This document shows positions 34,192 through 47,168 of a stretch of 64,000 nt of DNA, one piece after another. This stretch comes from Xenoacremonium recifei. Its lineage: Eukaryota; Ascomycota; Sordariomycetes; Hypocreales; Nectriaceae. The DNA lies in the NCBI GenBank assembly GCA_012184525.1, contig WOFQ01000004.1, forward strand, positions 434,001-498,000, given 5' to 3'. The notes beneath the pieces were generated by a model. That model was given only the letters and a program-made list of their open reading frames with translations. It did no database searches and had not been told where the DNA came from. How positions within the stretch are numbered: the stretch's first letter is position 1; the number at the start of each line of letters is the position of its first letter. The position numbers were made by a program, and so were the translations under genes.

Positions 34192-37100
34192 TTACAAAAA
34201 TGGACACCATCCAATATACATGGCTGCCAAATTCCGCGGATCAACCGCCTGCTTGATCAGCTCTTCCACCTGTCCCTCAACACCCAGCGGGATACTCTCG
34301 TTGGGCAACAGTCCCTTCACCTTGCGCTTGATGCTGTCCACGACGCTCTGCGGCTGCAGCTTGATTCCAACATCCCCTCTGCGGCTGGATCGTTTCTCCT
34401 TCTGCAGATCCAGTGTCGGGTCGTAGATGAAGGCCTCCAAGATCGTCATCAGCGTCTCTTCTTGCTGGCGGAGGATACTGAGCGTCAACTCCGAAGAACG
34501 TCGAAAGGGGCCCTCGTAGCCGTAGATTCCCATGGCCGCCACCATATTGTGTGTCAGACGGAATGGAACTCGTTCGGGCTTCGTAAATGTCAATCCTTTG
34601 TCAAAGAGGCAGTTGAAGTCGACGTGGAACACGCCTCCATTGCCTTCTTCCAGATTAACATTCTCGCCGTGGCGGTCACCTAGGCCAAGGATCGTGCCGA
34701 CCATCGACATCACAGCACACGAGCGAGTGTATCGCAGCCGCGCCGCGAACCAGCTAGAAGGATTTGGGAATTGCTGGATGAACCAGAGGTGAAGCACGGG
34801 CGGGAATCTGCCCAATACCTCGTCCGTAAAAATCCGGAGGTTGCCCTCTCGCGCCGATGCGTCATTCATCAGCTGTTGCAAAGCCCGATAATCGGGGTAG
34901 ATCTTCCGAGCGGCATAGAGATTGATGAGAATATCTCGCATCGTCTTGATCCCTGGAACCCACTCAATGATACCGCACTCCTCGTTGAGTGGCGTTACGG
35001 CGTAGGTTCGAACGTAGAGCTGCCTTCGACTTGATTCAACATCGCGTTTGAGGGACCGGTTGATAATACCGTTGAACTCCATCAAGCGCTGGTCAGTTCT
35101 CAGATCGTCTTTTGGCTTTATGAGAAGCATGTAGCTCTTTCCGTCCGTTCCCCTAGCTGTCAAGCGCCTGGGTTTGGCTAGGGAGCTCAACACTAGCACG
35201 TCATCCAAGAAGCAATCGATGGTAACCGCATCGCGAGAAAAGGCTTTGTGCTTCTTCACGTATTCCGAGACAGCTGGCAGCGTTGCCGTAAGAAAGCTCT
35301 CGACAGGAACCACCAATGGACAAGGCGCACATTTGTGATTGAAGCGCAGGTCGCGGGTCAGGCTGGCGTGGATGTTTTTGTTGGTCTCGAAGCTCCCGTT
35401 CTGGCACGCCAGTAGCAATTGCTCGGCCAACCTTTCTCCCATCCGAAGAAGATGCTTTAGGTCGTACGATGTGTTTTCGACCTTTCTTGATGTTGTTCGT
35501 AGGGTTTGCAGAATCTGCGCGCCTCGTGCCTTGCGCTCCGATACCTGCTTCGAGGTCATGATACCGATCAGACTCCAGAGCGCTTGTCGAGGGTGAGCCT
35601 CAACTACTTTCACGATGATGTGAGTGAGGCGCTCAAAGACGTTTGGGTTGGGGTGCGCGATACGTGCCACAATTTGTGGCAATGCCGTGTAGAAGATGTA
35701 TGCCGGCAATCGTTGAATGTACTTGTCAAGGAAGGTATGCAAGAGGTTGAGTTGTTCAACCCTCCTGCGGTAAAGTTCTCGAGATAACGATACCTTGCCT
35801 TCCGGAGCTTTGTCCACCTGCGCTCCCAGATCGAGCCAGAGGGTCAGGATCCTGGGGAGAGTCTGATAAAGGTATTTCGTCCCCGAATTAAGTGAGCGCA
35901 CATAATTCTCGATGACGAGCCTAGCGATCTCGCCCGTAACATAGTTATCACTCTGATCGTCAACCTTGAGTGGCTTCTCGGCCTCAAGGATCTTTTTGTA
36001 ATGCCGCCCGAGGTAGTAGTGGCCCTTCTCCCAACTCGAGTATGTCTTAGGCGGTTGTTGGTATTTCTCCCGTAGGGCTCCGGCGTGTGTTTGACCGGCA
36101 CCATCAAGCCATTTGGCCAGCAGCAATTGAGCTCGTGCTGTCAGGAGCCTCTGGTGCGAGTTCAGCTTTGAGCTACTAGCGGTCGCTGATGAGCCCGTCT
36201 GGGTCATGAATTTGTTCTTCTGAATGGCTCCCTGGAGCATCTGGATCGCTTTGCGATGATGCCCATCAATCCAGAGTAATTTCGCGTTTTCGATCGTCGC
36301 GGCATCATCTCCAAGCTGAGATGCGTGCAGAACCGCGGTGAAGGACTGATGCAGAGAACCCGTTTTTCTGGCGAGGCGTGCGCTCGACAGCCATAGTCCT
36401 GAAATGTCGAAGTTGGAAAACCCTTTCCTACAATAAAAGTCAGATTTCGCGATTCGCAACCTTGAAGGGGCTGACTTGAACATACCGGCAAAGTCCCATA
36501 GCTGCTCTGCGTATCCCCAGGATATATTGTTTGTCGTTGAAATACGCTCCCACCACCTCTAATCGACCGTTCAGGAGTTCCATGGTGTTTTTGGTCGATT
36601 TTTCGCTTGGATTCTCGTTGCCGATTATGATTTCCAGATCGGTCAGGACGTGGCATTGCAGTAGAAGATCATGGCAGGCCTGTAGCGAAGCAGTTGCTGA
36701 GGTGTTCATAGAAGAGGAGACCTTCCGTCTCATATCCCGTATCGTCTCCTTGAAGAATTGAAGATTTCCTCCCTGGTAATAATTTTCGAAAATAGTTGCC
36801 AGAGAAACATTGAAGTCGTGTATGGCATCGCCATGGAATCGCTTCGTGAACTTTGATAGGCTTTCCCATCTCCCAGTTACCCATGCTGCCTCTACAGCAA
36901 AGGGCATGATCTTGTTATCGCTCGTCACGTCGGTGTGCATGCCCTCAATGTGGTTCAACAGTACATCTTCTTATTATTAGTACGACAGATCAATTTCAAT
37001 TGTTTGTGGGTTTCGTACCGTGCTGGCCTGCTTGTTTGAGGCAATGAAGCAAGTCGACTTGAACATCAAGATTGTCTGGCTTTTCTGCCAACTGCATCTC

Positions 37101-40100
37101 ATACCAACTCTGAACAGCCGTCCATCGGCCAGCTTTGCGATGGCTAAGAATTTGCTGGTTGATATCGAGAACAGGAAGATGAGTGGAAATGCCGTCTAGT
37201 CCGTCAGGCTCATCAATGTTCGCGTAAATATCTTGAAGTCGTTCGAGAAGACGGGTTCTTTCTTCCGGTTCTCGCTTTCGTTGTTGCATGTTTTGCGCGT
37301 GCTGCTCGAGGTGGAATAGAGCTCTCGCATACTCATTGCAATCGATTGCTCTCTGTGAAAGAAGCTCCGCAGGAATCGCATCTAAGACCTGTTGCACACG
37401 GGATACGTTTCTACGGTCGGTCTCGCCGAGATGGCCGCTCGACTTCTTTGCTTGGATCCATCTCATAGCATAATCAACGACTCGGAAAACAGCCTAAAAC
37501 TTGTGTTAATACATAGAAAAAACATAAGCACCACGAACTCACATGACAAAAGCGTTTCATATCCTCCTTCTCAAGATAAGAAGCGTCCTCCGAAGGTCTG
37601 TGCTGGAGAATGCCTACCAGCTCGCCAAGGACAGCATCCTTCTCTTCCTGAGTACTCCGAGAGCCCAAGATGATGTGTAGGACCACGTATGGCAGAAGGA
37701 ACTCCGCAGCCGAGAGGTCTTTAACCCGAATGACGCGCATTAGCGGCTCGAAAATTAGGTCTGCCCAAGGGGTCTGTCCTTTTTGTAGCAGATCAACGAC
37801 AAATGACCTGAGCCACCACCCGTATTGTTTCCCAGGAGAAAAGATCGGATAGGTAGTTGTTGTCGGTGCCATCGGAGCAACAACGTACCTTGAAGCTAAG
37901 AAGGGAGTAACTACCTCCCGAACAGCTTCAGGTATAGCGATCCATTTGCGATATATGGTGTCGATACCCAACATGCCTACGCTCTGCATGGCGCATGCTT
38001 TCCTAACTTCGCACCTTTCTAAGAGCTCTTGCATGGCAAATGACAGAAAGCCTTGGAGTTTGACATCTGTCGCAGATAGGAAGGACGGCACTAGAACAAC
38101 CTCGATGAGAAACAGGCCGAAATCGACCATCTCCTCGGAATCCTCGAAGTTGCGAAGTACGACGATTGATCGCTCCTCTCTGACCGTCTCAACTTTGTTC
38201 GGATCAAGACATCCAACCAGTCCGAGGGCTCGAGTACAGAGCTCCGAGATATCTGCTTGTATGTCGCTATACTTCCAGGCACAGTCCAGAATCGCTCTCA
38301 TGAGACTGCTAATGACAGTGTCTGGCTGTTGACTAACAGCAGACGCGTGAACAGCTGCCTGGTTTTCTTCGAGGTAAGGGACAAGCTCTATCAAAGCTTG
38401 AAGGACAACACCGGAGTTCTCGTGACAAATTCTGTCTGAGAATACGTTCAAGGCTTCTTCAAGGCCTAGATTTGGCCGCAACTTGGCAAGCCTTGACTCG
38501 ATCTCGGCCAATGCCTCGGCATTCCGTTCAGAGGTGAGAATGCCAGAGAAAGAGGGCAACTTGCTGATGTACCTTGCGACTACAGGTTCATAACTGTCAG
38601 TCAAAAAGAGCAGCATTTTCTTAGCTACCATCATTGTCGGCTCGTCAAATAAAGCCCAATAACGAATCACGATGAAGAAAGTTGTCTCCAGCAAAGCTTC
38701 GACATCTTCTTCTTCCAGATGGATGAGCATTGCTGTCCAGCAAGATAAACTTGCCTCTCTCAAAGCATCGTGGGCGAGAGCTGATAGCAAACAAGCAGAG
38801 ATCTATTCCTCCTATTAGTCGCAATGTAGGAATGAGATAGGGCCAGCGGTCTCACTTGGGGTCTTGCGATTCTCGCATAGTCTTTGCAAACCTTGATCAT
38901 TTCCTCCATTGCACGTATGCATCTCCGTTGCTCTTGTGGGGGCGGATTCGTGGACGAAGAGTCGTTGATGATATCCGTCAAGCGCGCCATAAGTCCTAGC
39001 AAATGAGAATGTAGAAAGCGGCCTACTAGGTTTCCCTTTTTCTGTTTTGTGTCCTTGTTCGTAGCTAGGATTTTGGTGGCCATAAGTTGTAAAGCTCTCC
39101 GAATCTTCCTTCACGTCAGAAAGCGTTAAATTCAGAGTAATGGTTAGACGTACCAAAGGTTTGCGGGAATCTTCTGCTTCTCCAGCTGCTTTCAACAGCT
39201 CCATGGCTATCAGGACCGGTTCTGATTGTAGAAGATGAATGAATTCCCAGTCGCGAGCGCTGGGTGACGCCTCACGGAGTCGTGCCATAGTGAAAGCCTC
39301 GATATCTTCCGTATCTTGAACTACAAGCATTGCTATCACGGCAGCCATGTTCGAGCTCTCCAACAGGGGCTTCCACATCTCTGTGTCGTGACGTGCTTCG
39401 GCGATCTTTTGTATGACATCCCTCTGCTTATGCAAAACCAACCAAGGAAGAGCATGCGTTTGTATGAGTACAAGCAGTTCGTTGACAGATACCTGGAGTA
39501 AATCCGCAATGGCTCGGCTCATTTGAGGTCTATGTACCATGTCCTTTGTTGCCATATAGGCCAAATTAGGCCAGAAAGGCTCGAGCAAACGACGTGGAGT
39601 TACATCCCTAGCCTCAGCGAGGTTCAACAACTCGTTGAAAGCGAACGACGAGACCAGGTTGTTGCTGCTGCCCAAGTACTCAAGTAGTTTGATCAAAACC
39701 AGGTTGAGTTCATCCTCGGTAACGGCGCGGCCAAGTTGTCCCCACGCCATAATGCATGTTTCCACGAAACGGGCTTCATTCTTCTCCGACATTGACCGAA
39801 GAAATGCCAATGCGTTCTTCCTATTGCGAGAAGTCACTTCTTGATGCAGTCGACTACCGTTGGGTTGGGGTTGCCTTTCCAGCATAAAGGCCGCTAGAGT
39901 TCGTCCCGAGGCAATCCGAAGTTCTCTCAATGAGCTGTTAAGTGACTGAAGACACCATTGGCCTAGTGTAGACGTTTCCAGATCAAGAAGTTCCCGGTTG
40001 TGACAATGCATGACCATTCTTCTCAGAGCCATCATGGCGATCACCCGGGGCCGCCGTGATTTCGAGCCGGAAATTGATTCAATTATTCTCATGAATGCCG

Positions 40101-41960
40101 AAAACTCTGGGCGCATAGGTTTGTTGTCGATGTAATGGGGTACCCCATTTCGTTCATCACAACGGTCGCAATGGAAATCATTCAAGACACTCGCTGGCAT
40201 CTTAAAAAAATCCATTAGGCAAAAGCCCCGAGAAATCGTGTCGAGAATAAGGCATTGTTCCGATTCATCAGCCTCCCGAAGACTGACTCTATCCGTAAGT
40301 TAGTCGAAATGTCGTGCATGTTGGATGAATACAACCTACATATACGCATCATCGGTATATTTGGCGGACTCGAAGCCAAGAGCATTTTCCAGTCGAGAAA
40401 TGAGATATTGCTCAGTGTCGACTTGATCATTTGAGACTTTTCGTCGCTTTGCAGGCGCAACCTCATCGTCATTGAGAGACGTATACTTCAAGCCCATTGC
40501 CTCCGCTGCTCTTTGAAGGTCATGGTCTTGGAACTGTGATGGATGTGTCCGCTGATCAAGTGGCTCGGCCGGATACGTACTCGCGACCTGTTGTAGGGTC
40601 TGGATGGTCCTCTGAAGTATGTCAGTTGCACTGCGACATTGATCAAGATCATGAATCTCTGCTCACCCATAGATCTGACTGTTCCGGAATAGCGGGAGTG
40701 TGAATTCGCAGTTCATTAACAAGTCTGGAAAGGGCCAGTCGAGCAACAGCAGAGTCCTTGGCAGAATTCTGCCCAATCGAAAAGAGAGCCAAGCAGAAGA
40801 TTCTTTGGTCTTCTACTTGGGACAGCTGAACTGGGACCTGTCCATCAGGGGTGGACACCACTTCAGTGCAAAGAACCATGAGTAACGCAGTGGCTTTATC
40901 CCGCAAGGAGGGGAAGAAATGTTCTCTATTGCTTGAGCCTGCGAGAACCCTCAGGACTGTATCGATTGTGCGCATCGGTGAGTCCAAGACCAGACTGGCC
41001 CATCTCCGCTGTGCAGCTCGTACTTCTACTAGACTGTCCAACAGCCATGCTAAATGGTCCGTAAACGAGGGTATTGACTCGAAAGCGGTCTCGCCAGACA
41101 CAAGAGGATACATTAAGAAATCCCCAAAGCTAGTAATCTGGCGCAGGGCCTGGGATACTCGATCGATATGGTAGAAAAGCCTCCTTGTTGGGGGAGACGA
41201 TGCAGTATCTAGGATTCGGTCTGTCACTTTTTTCGGTGGAAGATCTAATTCGATGTGTCTGTCTTTCTGCGTAGGTATCAACAAAGTATCCTGTAAGAAA
41301 CCAAGCAGGCCTGAGTATCGTTAGATGTGTTATTTCGATGTCCATACTCAACTCACCTGTGAAACACATTCGCAAATAGAGCATTACTGCCGGCGCACAC
41401 GACCACAGCTGCCCTGTTTGCGCTACGACGAGAAGGATATATTGAATCAAGCTTTTGATACAATCCTCCGACTCTACACATTTGGGGTGTCCAAGCAGCC
41501 GAAGGAGGCGAGGCAGAAGCCACAACCACAAGGGCTCTTGGCCCCGGAACAAGAACCGGCCATGAGGAACCTTGTAGTCGAGTACAATTGGCGTCTCTTT
41601 TACGGTGAACCTCAGAAAATTGGTGGCCTTGAGGATCTCGGTTCGCACGTGCGTCGGATCTAGGAACGGGTCGTCGAACTTGAAGCCGTCAAGAACAACT
41701 CGGCAATAGACGTATATCAGGACGTGATTGTGCTCGATCCGGTCGTGGGTCGTGGTGAGTAGTTGAGGATTATCTTTCACGCGCTGAATAGTAGTGAAGA
41801 AGCCTCTGAGCTCGCTCCCTTCGTCCGAAATCGATGACTTTGTCGATACGGAAATGTTTTCGACCAGCTGGGCAGCTAGGGTTGAGGGGGGCGCAGAGTA
41901 GCCCTCGCCCAGGATCCTTGGATCCGGTCGAGGGGCTTTGGTGAACACGTCGTCCCCCAT
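34192..41960 (-). CDS. mec1: ATR/Mec1-family checkpoint kinase (UvsB)
   Basis: Phosphatidylinositol-3-kinase-like protein kinase that senses RPA-coated single-stranded DNA and, with the 9-1-1 clamp, starts the DNA damage and replication checkpoint. Nine exons: 41357-41960, 40667-41310, 40340-40611, 39154-40288, 38856-39104, 37543-38802, 37019-37493, 36486-36966 and 34192-36427. They join in frame to 2451 residues, normal for ATR. The N-terminal two thirds are helical repeats including the UME-like region (exons D-E) and FAT domain (exons G-I). The kinase domain shows SSLAKPRRL, SYMLLIKPKDDLR (ATP Lys), GLGDRHGENV (catalytic loop, about residue 2286) and HVDFNCLFDKG (DFG-equivalent). The FATC end is AMYIGWCPFL. 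The first intron acceptor was chosen so that MCFTGLLGFLQDTLLIPTQ is formed; the alternative acceptor 18 nt further in breaks the frame. ACGCGT lies 100 bp upstream. Confidence 0.93.
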
Positions 41961-42691
41961 CGCGTCTTCGTCATTGCGATTCGGGGTTTAGTCGGTTCAT
42001 GGGGATGGCAGGAGGTGGTGAGCCGCTGGTGCGATGAAGCAAGAAGACATGCACGAGCTACGCGTGCCTGACGTGAGGGGCAGAACGCGCAGTCACGTGT
42101 CCCCATTTAATCGGAGCTGCCTCAGGTACCCTGAGACGCCCTTCAGACCTTTTCTTCTCTCATTACTCTACAGTATAATATTTCATAGATTTGGTCCCGA
42201 ACTGTGGTTCTCTCGAGCCGCAGGTAAGGAGTTTTTCTTCCTCGAACAATTTTTGTCATGGGCCAGGATGAATAGCAGTAAAGCGGCACCACAGATGCCG
42301 CGGATCGCAGGCCTTTGGGCACAGTGTCGTCCGCATGTGTCATCAATTTGAAGAGTAATTCGATGCAGCCACTTAGAGCTTTTGGCTCTATCATCTGTTT
42401 TGTATTTCTTTTGACCTAGGGCGCTGCATTGCAGAAACAGTGTTACTTAAGTGTATCGACACATCTGTCAAGCTCAAAGAAGCAACAATACCGGAAGCTA
42501 CCGTATACCGAATTCGAAAAGGGTAAAATTATCGGGCCTCTGCCTAAACAGGCAAAGATTTCGGATTCCCATCACGAGTCACTACCACACCCGCCAGTCA
42601 ATTTGTCATTGCCTAAGTCGGACTATTAAAGCAGTTTCTCTCATGTATCGAACTCACTGAGGAAGCAGAATCCGTACATGATGTGCCTAAT
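41961..42691. promoter_or_regulatory. divergent promoter region mec1 / Zn2Cys6 regulator
   Basis: 731 bp between two start codons. ACGCGT (MCB-type, MBF-like factor site) at 42060-42065 is about 100 bp upstream of mec1. A CACGTG E-box is at 42094-42099 and a near-palindrome around GGTACC at 42125-42131. Roles are inferred from motif only. Confidence 0.45.
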
Positions 42692-44826
42692 ATGGACGAT
42701 TCTCGAAACGCTCGCACTTATAGACGCTCATGGTACGTTCACACACCGTCAAAGCCCCGTTTAGACCCCAACTAATGACGACAGCAATCGATGTCGACGT
42801 TTACACTTGAAATGTGGTCCTCCTTGAGCTCCAGGTTCTGTCCGGGACGCCTGGTTGAGAGTTTTGTTGACGTTTGTCTGTAGGTGACGCATCCGACTCA
42901 GCCTGTAGCCCATGTGTCGAGAGTGGCCGACAATGCCACGACTCTCCCCGTAGCCTCATTTTCCGCCACTATCACAACTCATCGGCTGTCAAAGCCAACG
43001 ATATTGAAGAGCTAGCAGCATCTTTCTCGAAGACCAACACTTGGGTCCCCATACCAACGTCTCGTGAGATTGTCTCGCTGCATTGACTGCACGTACAGCG
43101 AATACTCAATTACCGAACAGTCACTTTCGTTCCGCAGAACTGTACGCTTGTAGAGAATGAGGTGTCTTCAGAGGAAAATTACCTTCTTAGGCGAGAATCC
43201 CAAGATGAGTCTCTCCTTGAAGATTGTAGTCCTACCCAAAGTAAGGCCCTCTCGCAGGATGAAGGCCTACATCTAAACAAAATCGCAGGCGCAGACCATG
43301 ATCCATTTGACACCCAAGTCCCACCTACCACACACCATGATCCCAGTCTGCCTCTTGGTCTTTATACCGGTAGCTCGCCCGGACCTAACTATCATTCAGC
43401 TACGACAATACCGCCATTTGAGGACAATATTAATGCAGCATTGCCGTTTTGGCCCCTTGATAGCCAGACTGATGCCATGCTAATATGTTATTTTGCCAAT
43501 GAGTTGTCATCTTGGGTAAGCGCTGTATCCCGTGCTTCACTCTCGTAGGAGTAACAAAGGTCCAGTTTGATTACTGCGACAAACACCGACACTACGCTAC
43601 AACTGTTGTCCAGGCTGCGGCGAGTCATCCGATAATCCACACTGCCATTCTTGCTATATCCTCCAAACATCTCAGCATGTCACAGAAGGCGGATCCCTTG
43701 ACAGCAGATCGATACCAGGCAATATGCCTAAAACATTTGATCCCTGCACTTGCAGATCAAGAGTCCAGTCTTGATAATGGATATCTCTGTGCAGCAAGCA
43801 TGATCCTACGGCTGTATGAAGAAATGACTGGTTCGTAACCCTATGACGATGGACTTTCTTATGTTAATAGTCGCCAGTTCCTGGCCCTGATGAGAGACCG
43901 TATGGTCATACACTCGATGTTGGTATTTTTACCATGTCGCAGGACCCAACGCAAAGCAACTACAGCCTCTGTCGGGCGTCTTTAATGATCGCCGTACGCC
44001 AAGAGATATTTATCTCCTTCAATACTCGGAAGCCCCCAAGAGGACTAGGTCGGCAATGTGGAATTACCAGAAGCACCGAGCCAACCGACGACTACACATG
44101 GGCATGGAGGATAATTATTCATACAGAAGATGTTCTTTCTTACGTCTACGGAGAACCCGTGCATCGACGACAGGAATGGACCGAATTGAGTAATTACCTT
44201 GATGAGTGGACTACCAAGAAACCGCACTCGTTTAATCCTATATGGCACTCGGAGTCCAGAGAGAATGTTTTCCCCGAGGTTTGGTTTGCAAACGACTTCC
44301 ATGGTATGTTCTCGGGTGCCTTGTCGCTTAAGACTACCCCAGTGTCGTGTTCTCCTCGAGATAGCTGATAACAGGTTAATCCAGTCGCAGGACAGCAATA
44401 TGCGGACATATGCCGCATACTGTTGATAGCAAACGATCCTCATATACCATCCCTAGGTCTCGATCGCCTAGAGATATCCAGGTCTTCCGAGGGGCGGATT
44501 CGGAGCCTTGTACTCAATCTTTGTGGGATCGCTACTTGTAACACCCAGCATCCATCAGCCATGTTCACGGCTGGAATGGCAATAGCGGCTTGTAAGTAGG
44601 AAAAGAGGTCTCTACTTCCAATTTTTGAACCTCGATTAACTTACATCAAGGTGGTGATCGATTCACGTCCAGAAAAGAACAAGAGCAGCTTATTGAGGTC
44701 ATCAGAGCTGCAGAGTCACATATGGGATGGGCAATACTGAGACAAGAAAAACGCCTGCGTGAGCTTTGGAGCCTAGGCAGCCCGGAGAGAGGAGGGACGA
44801 CAGCCATTGCTAGCGTGGATGATTGA
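42692..44826 (+). CDS. Zn2Cys6 fungal-specific transcription factor
   Basis: Eight exons are predicted: 42692-42732, 42785-42816, 42884-43063, 43154-43515, 43566-43830, 43878-44303, 44385-44591 and 44651-44826, in frame for 562 residues. The first three exons assemble the binuclear cluster: SCNRCRRLHLKC then GDASDSACSPCVESGRQC, i.e. C-x2-C-x6-C-x7-C-x2-C-x6-C. Neither half is visible as an open frame alone. After LIFRHYHNSSA comes a linker and then the fungal-specific regulatory domain: WFDYCDKHRHYATTVVQAAASHPI, AILAISSKHLS, RLYEEMTVPGPDE, CRASLMIAVRQEIFISF and MFTAGMAIAACGDRF. This is the ARCA-like layout. The acceptor of exon 4 (tgtag at 43153) and of exon 2/3 edges are the least certain. 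It lies 500 bp upstream of a P450 on the same strand and may control it. Confidence 0.82.
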
Positions 44827-45326
44827 AGCGGTAACTCCCGATTTGGCGTCTCTTAACGTGCCATGTGACGCCTATGTGATTCCTACTCGGAAGATATATG
44901 AGCCATGTCGCTTTCTTATCCTGCCGTTGACCTATTCCACCTCCCGGAGCATATGTACAATACCATGCGCAGGGCTGGTTCCCTTTCGTTCTAAATATTC
45001 GAATCACCCTGGGACCAAGACCAGCTGACCGGGAAGTATTACCATAAGCTACACTGGCTACCCCACGGAGGAACCATCACTCGCCCTCACAGGTGGTAAC
45101 CAAATCGGGATTTAAATCCCGGCTACCCAAAGGTTTACCAACAACAGACGCAAAGAAATTGTTCTAGACTAAGTGCCATCTTAGGAATTTCGGATCCCTG
45201 TATGTTGCACTCTGTTCGGCAGAGTACCTGCTGTTGGCCAAATATAAATAAGGGCAGCCTGAAAACAGCTTCGGAGAACAAACCCAGTCGTCTTCACGCT
45301 AGAAAAGTAATATAGCGTACAACATC
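44827..45326. promoter_or_regulatory. P450 promoter region with TATA box and 16-bp palindrome
   Basis: A perfect palindrome CGGGATTTAAATCCCG lies at 45106-45121, about 205 bp upstream of the P450 ATG; its CGG/CCG ends fit the inverted CGG half-sites bound by Zn2Cys6 dimers. TATAAATA at 45243-45250 is about 77 bp before the ATG. The regulator-site pairing is inference. Confidence 0.5.
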
Positions 45327-46925
45327 ATGATATCTTTCACAAATTTCGCCTTCACCCTCGCCCTTCTTTGTCTCCTAGAACCTCTGGCTTGGTATTTCTG
45401 GGATCCAAAGAAGTTGCGCCGGTTCCCGAACTATAATGCAGTCTCAGGCATAACCAATTTCGGTTACATCCTCGAGCGTTGTCGTGGCTTCCGATCCAAA
45501 AGCCTGCACAAGAAGCATCAAAGCCATCCAATCGTCCGCACAGGCCCTGCCTCCCTTTCATTTTCCTCCATAGATGCAATCCGCACCATCTACGGTCACT
45601 CTACTACATGCATTAAAGGGGATATGTACACTGCATCGGCAGGAGCCCACGCGAGTCTCCTTGATGTCGTCGACAAGCCAGAGCATGCCCGAAAGCGCCG
45701 CTACATGTCTCATGCGCTTGCTACTCGTAACTTAGAGACTTGGGAGTTCAAGGTCGCGGATAAGATCGAGAGACTGCTGCGACAACTTGACCGCATCTGC
45801 GAACAAAATGGAAACCCAAATAATGCCACCCCTCCCGTCGTCGACTTCCGAAAGTGGACGAATTTATTCACCATCGAGGCAATTGTGGACATTGCCTTGA
45901 GTTACCGACTTGGATGTCTTGACCGGGGCGATGACATCGTCAAACTCACGACTGGCGACGGCAAAGAGAAACAAGTCAAGTACATTCAATGTCTGCATGC
46001 CGGCAAACGGGCGACCTCGACACTTGTTTGGTCAACCGAATGGTTCCGCTTCTTCCGGGCAGTCTTAACCACTGTTCCTGGATGGTTTCGCTATCAATGG
46101 TCCAAAGGCAGCGATTTTGATGCCATGGTTCATCATCTAACTCAGGTGCGAGTAGAGCGCCATCAAAAAGGCGAGGAACTGGACGATATAATACGAAACG
46201 TTATCGAAGATAAAGACGGTCAGCTACGTGGGTTGCCCATTGGAGAGATAGAAGCCGAAGTCAGCGTTTTTCGTAAGTACATCTCGCTTGCTCGTTAATC
46301 TTCCGAGCTCTGTCGTTGATCAGAACCAGTGGATGCAGGTTCGGATACAACCGCCATCGCATTGACTCACGTCATGTATAATCTCCTCCGCAATCCAAGA
46401 GCGCTCACCTGCCTACGGAAAGAACTAGACGAATTCTTGACTAGAGAAAATCCCATAGCCTCTTACGACCAGGTCAAGAATTTGCCTTACTTGCGAGCTT
46501 GTCTTGATGAGTCATTGCGTCTTCTGCCTCCGGTCGCATTTGGCATAAACCGCAAGACAGGTCCAGAGGGGATCACCATAGATGGCCAATGGATCCCTGG
46601 AGGCACGACCGTCGCAGTCCCAGCTTATACAGCTCATAGAAATCCTCGCGTATTTCCTCAGCCCGAATCATATTATCCTGAGCGCTGGTTAGAAGGGATG
46701 GATAAAGATGCAAAGACTTTCTTTATTCCCTTCAGCGCTGGAGCCCGAGGATGTATTGGTCGCAATATCACGTACATGGAGCAAATGATGGTCGTTGCCT
46801 CCCTTGTACAACGTTACGATTTTGCACTTTTGAGTGCAGATTGGCAGTTGGATCACGAGGAGGCATTCAACCTCTGGCCTGGGCCTATGCCCCTGCGCAT
46901 CTCCAGAAGAAGGGACAGACTTTGA
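45327..46925 (+). CDS. cytochrome P450 monooxygenase
   Basis: Haem-thiolate monooxygenase, membrane-anchored in the ER by an N-terminal helix (FAFTLALLCLLEPLAWYF). Two exons, 45327-46272 and 46330-46925, give 513 residues, the usual length. The splice creates the I-helix motif LDAGSDTTAIALT (about 316-328). The K-helix ExxR is DESLR (376-379), the PERF-like motif is PERW (432-435), and the haem loop is FSAGARGCIGRN with Cys457. All catalytic signatures are intact. The C-terminal half resembles fungal P450s of the CYP53/benzoate-hydroxylase-like broad group, but the substrate cannot be assigned. The upstream Zn2Cys6 gene on the same strand suggests local control, for detoxification or a small metabolite pathway. 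Confidence 0.92.
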
Positions 46926-47168
46926 AGATCGTAACTCAACGAATAAAGCAGACGCGAGATCACCTTCATCTAGAGATAATTTTGTGCAGCAAAATGAGTG
47001 TCATTTGAACATCAGGCTCTTTAAATCTTTCAGCCCTTGTGAAGGTGGCTACGCCCCGTCTCGTTGATCAATGTATCTGGAACTACACGAAATACTTCTT
47101 TCAATATACATTCGCATCTCCCTTTCCATGTCCTGCTAAATCTGTACTTTCCATTTCTGTTCATTCAA

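Noticed and set aside
41293..41356. Alternative first intron of mec1 ending at TTTCTTACAG
   Set aside because: It shifts the frame and loses the GFLQDTLLIPTQ segment; the acceptor at 41311 restores it.
45100..45130. Possible tRNA T-arm at the gggatttaaatccc palindrome
   Set aside because: No acceptor, D or anticodon arms can be built around it and the loop lacks TTC; treated as a DNA palindrome instead.
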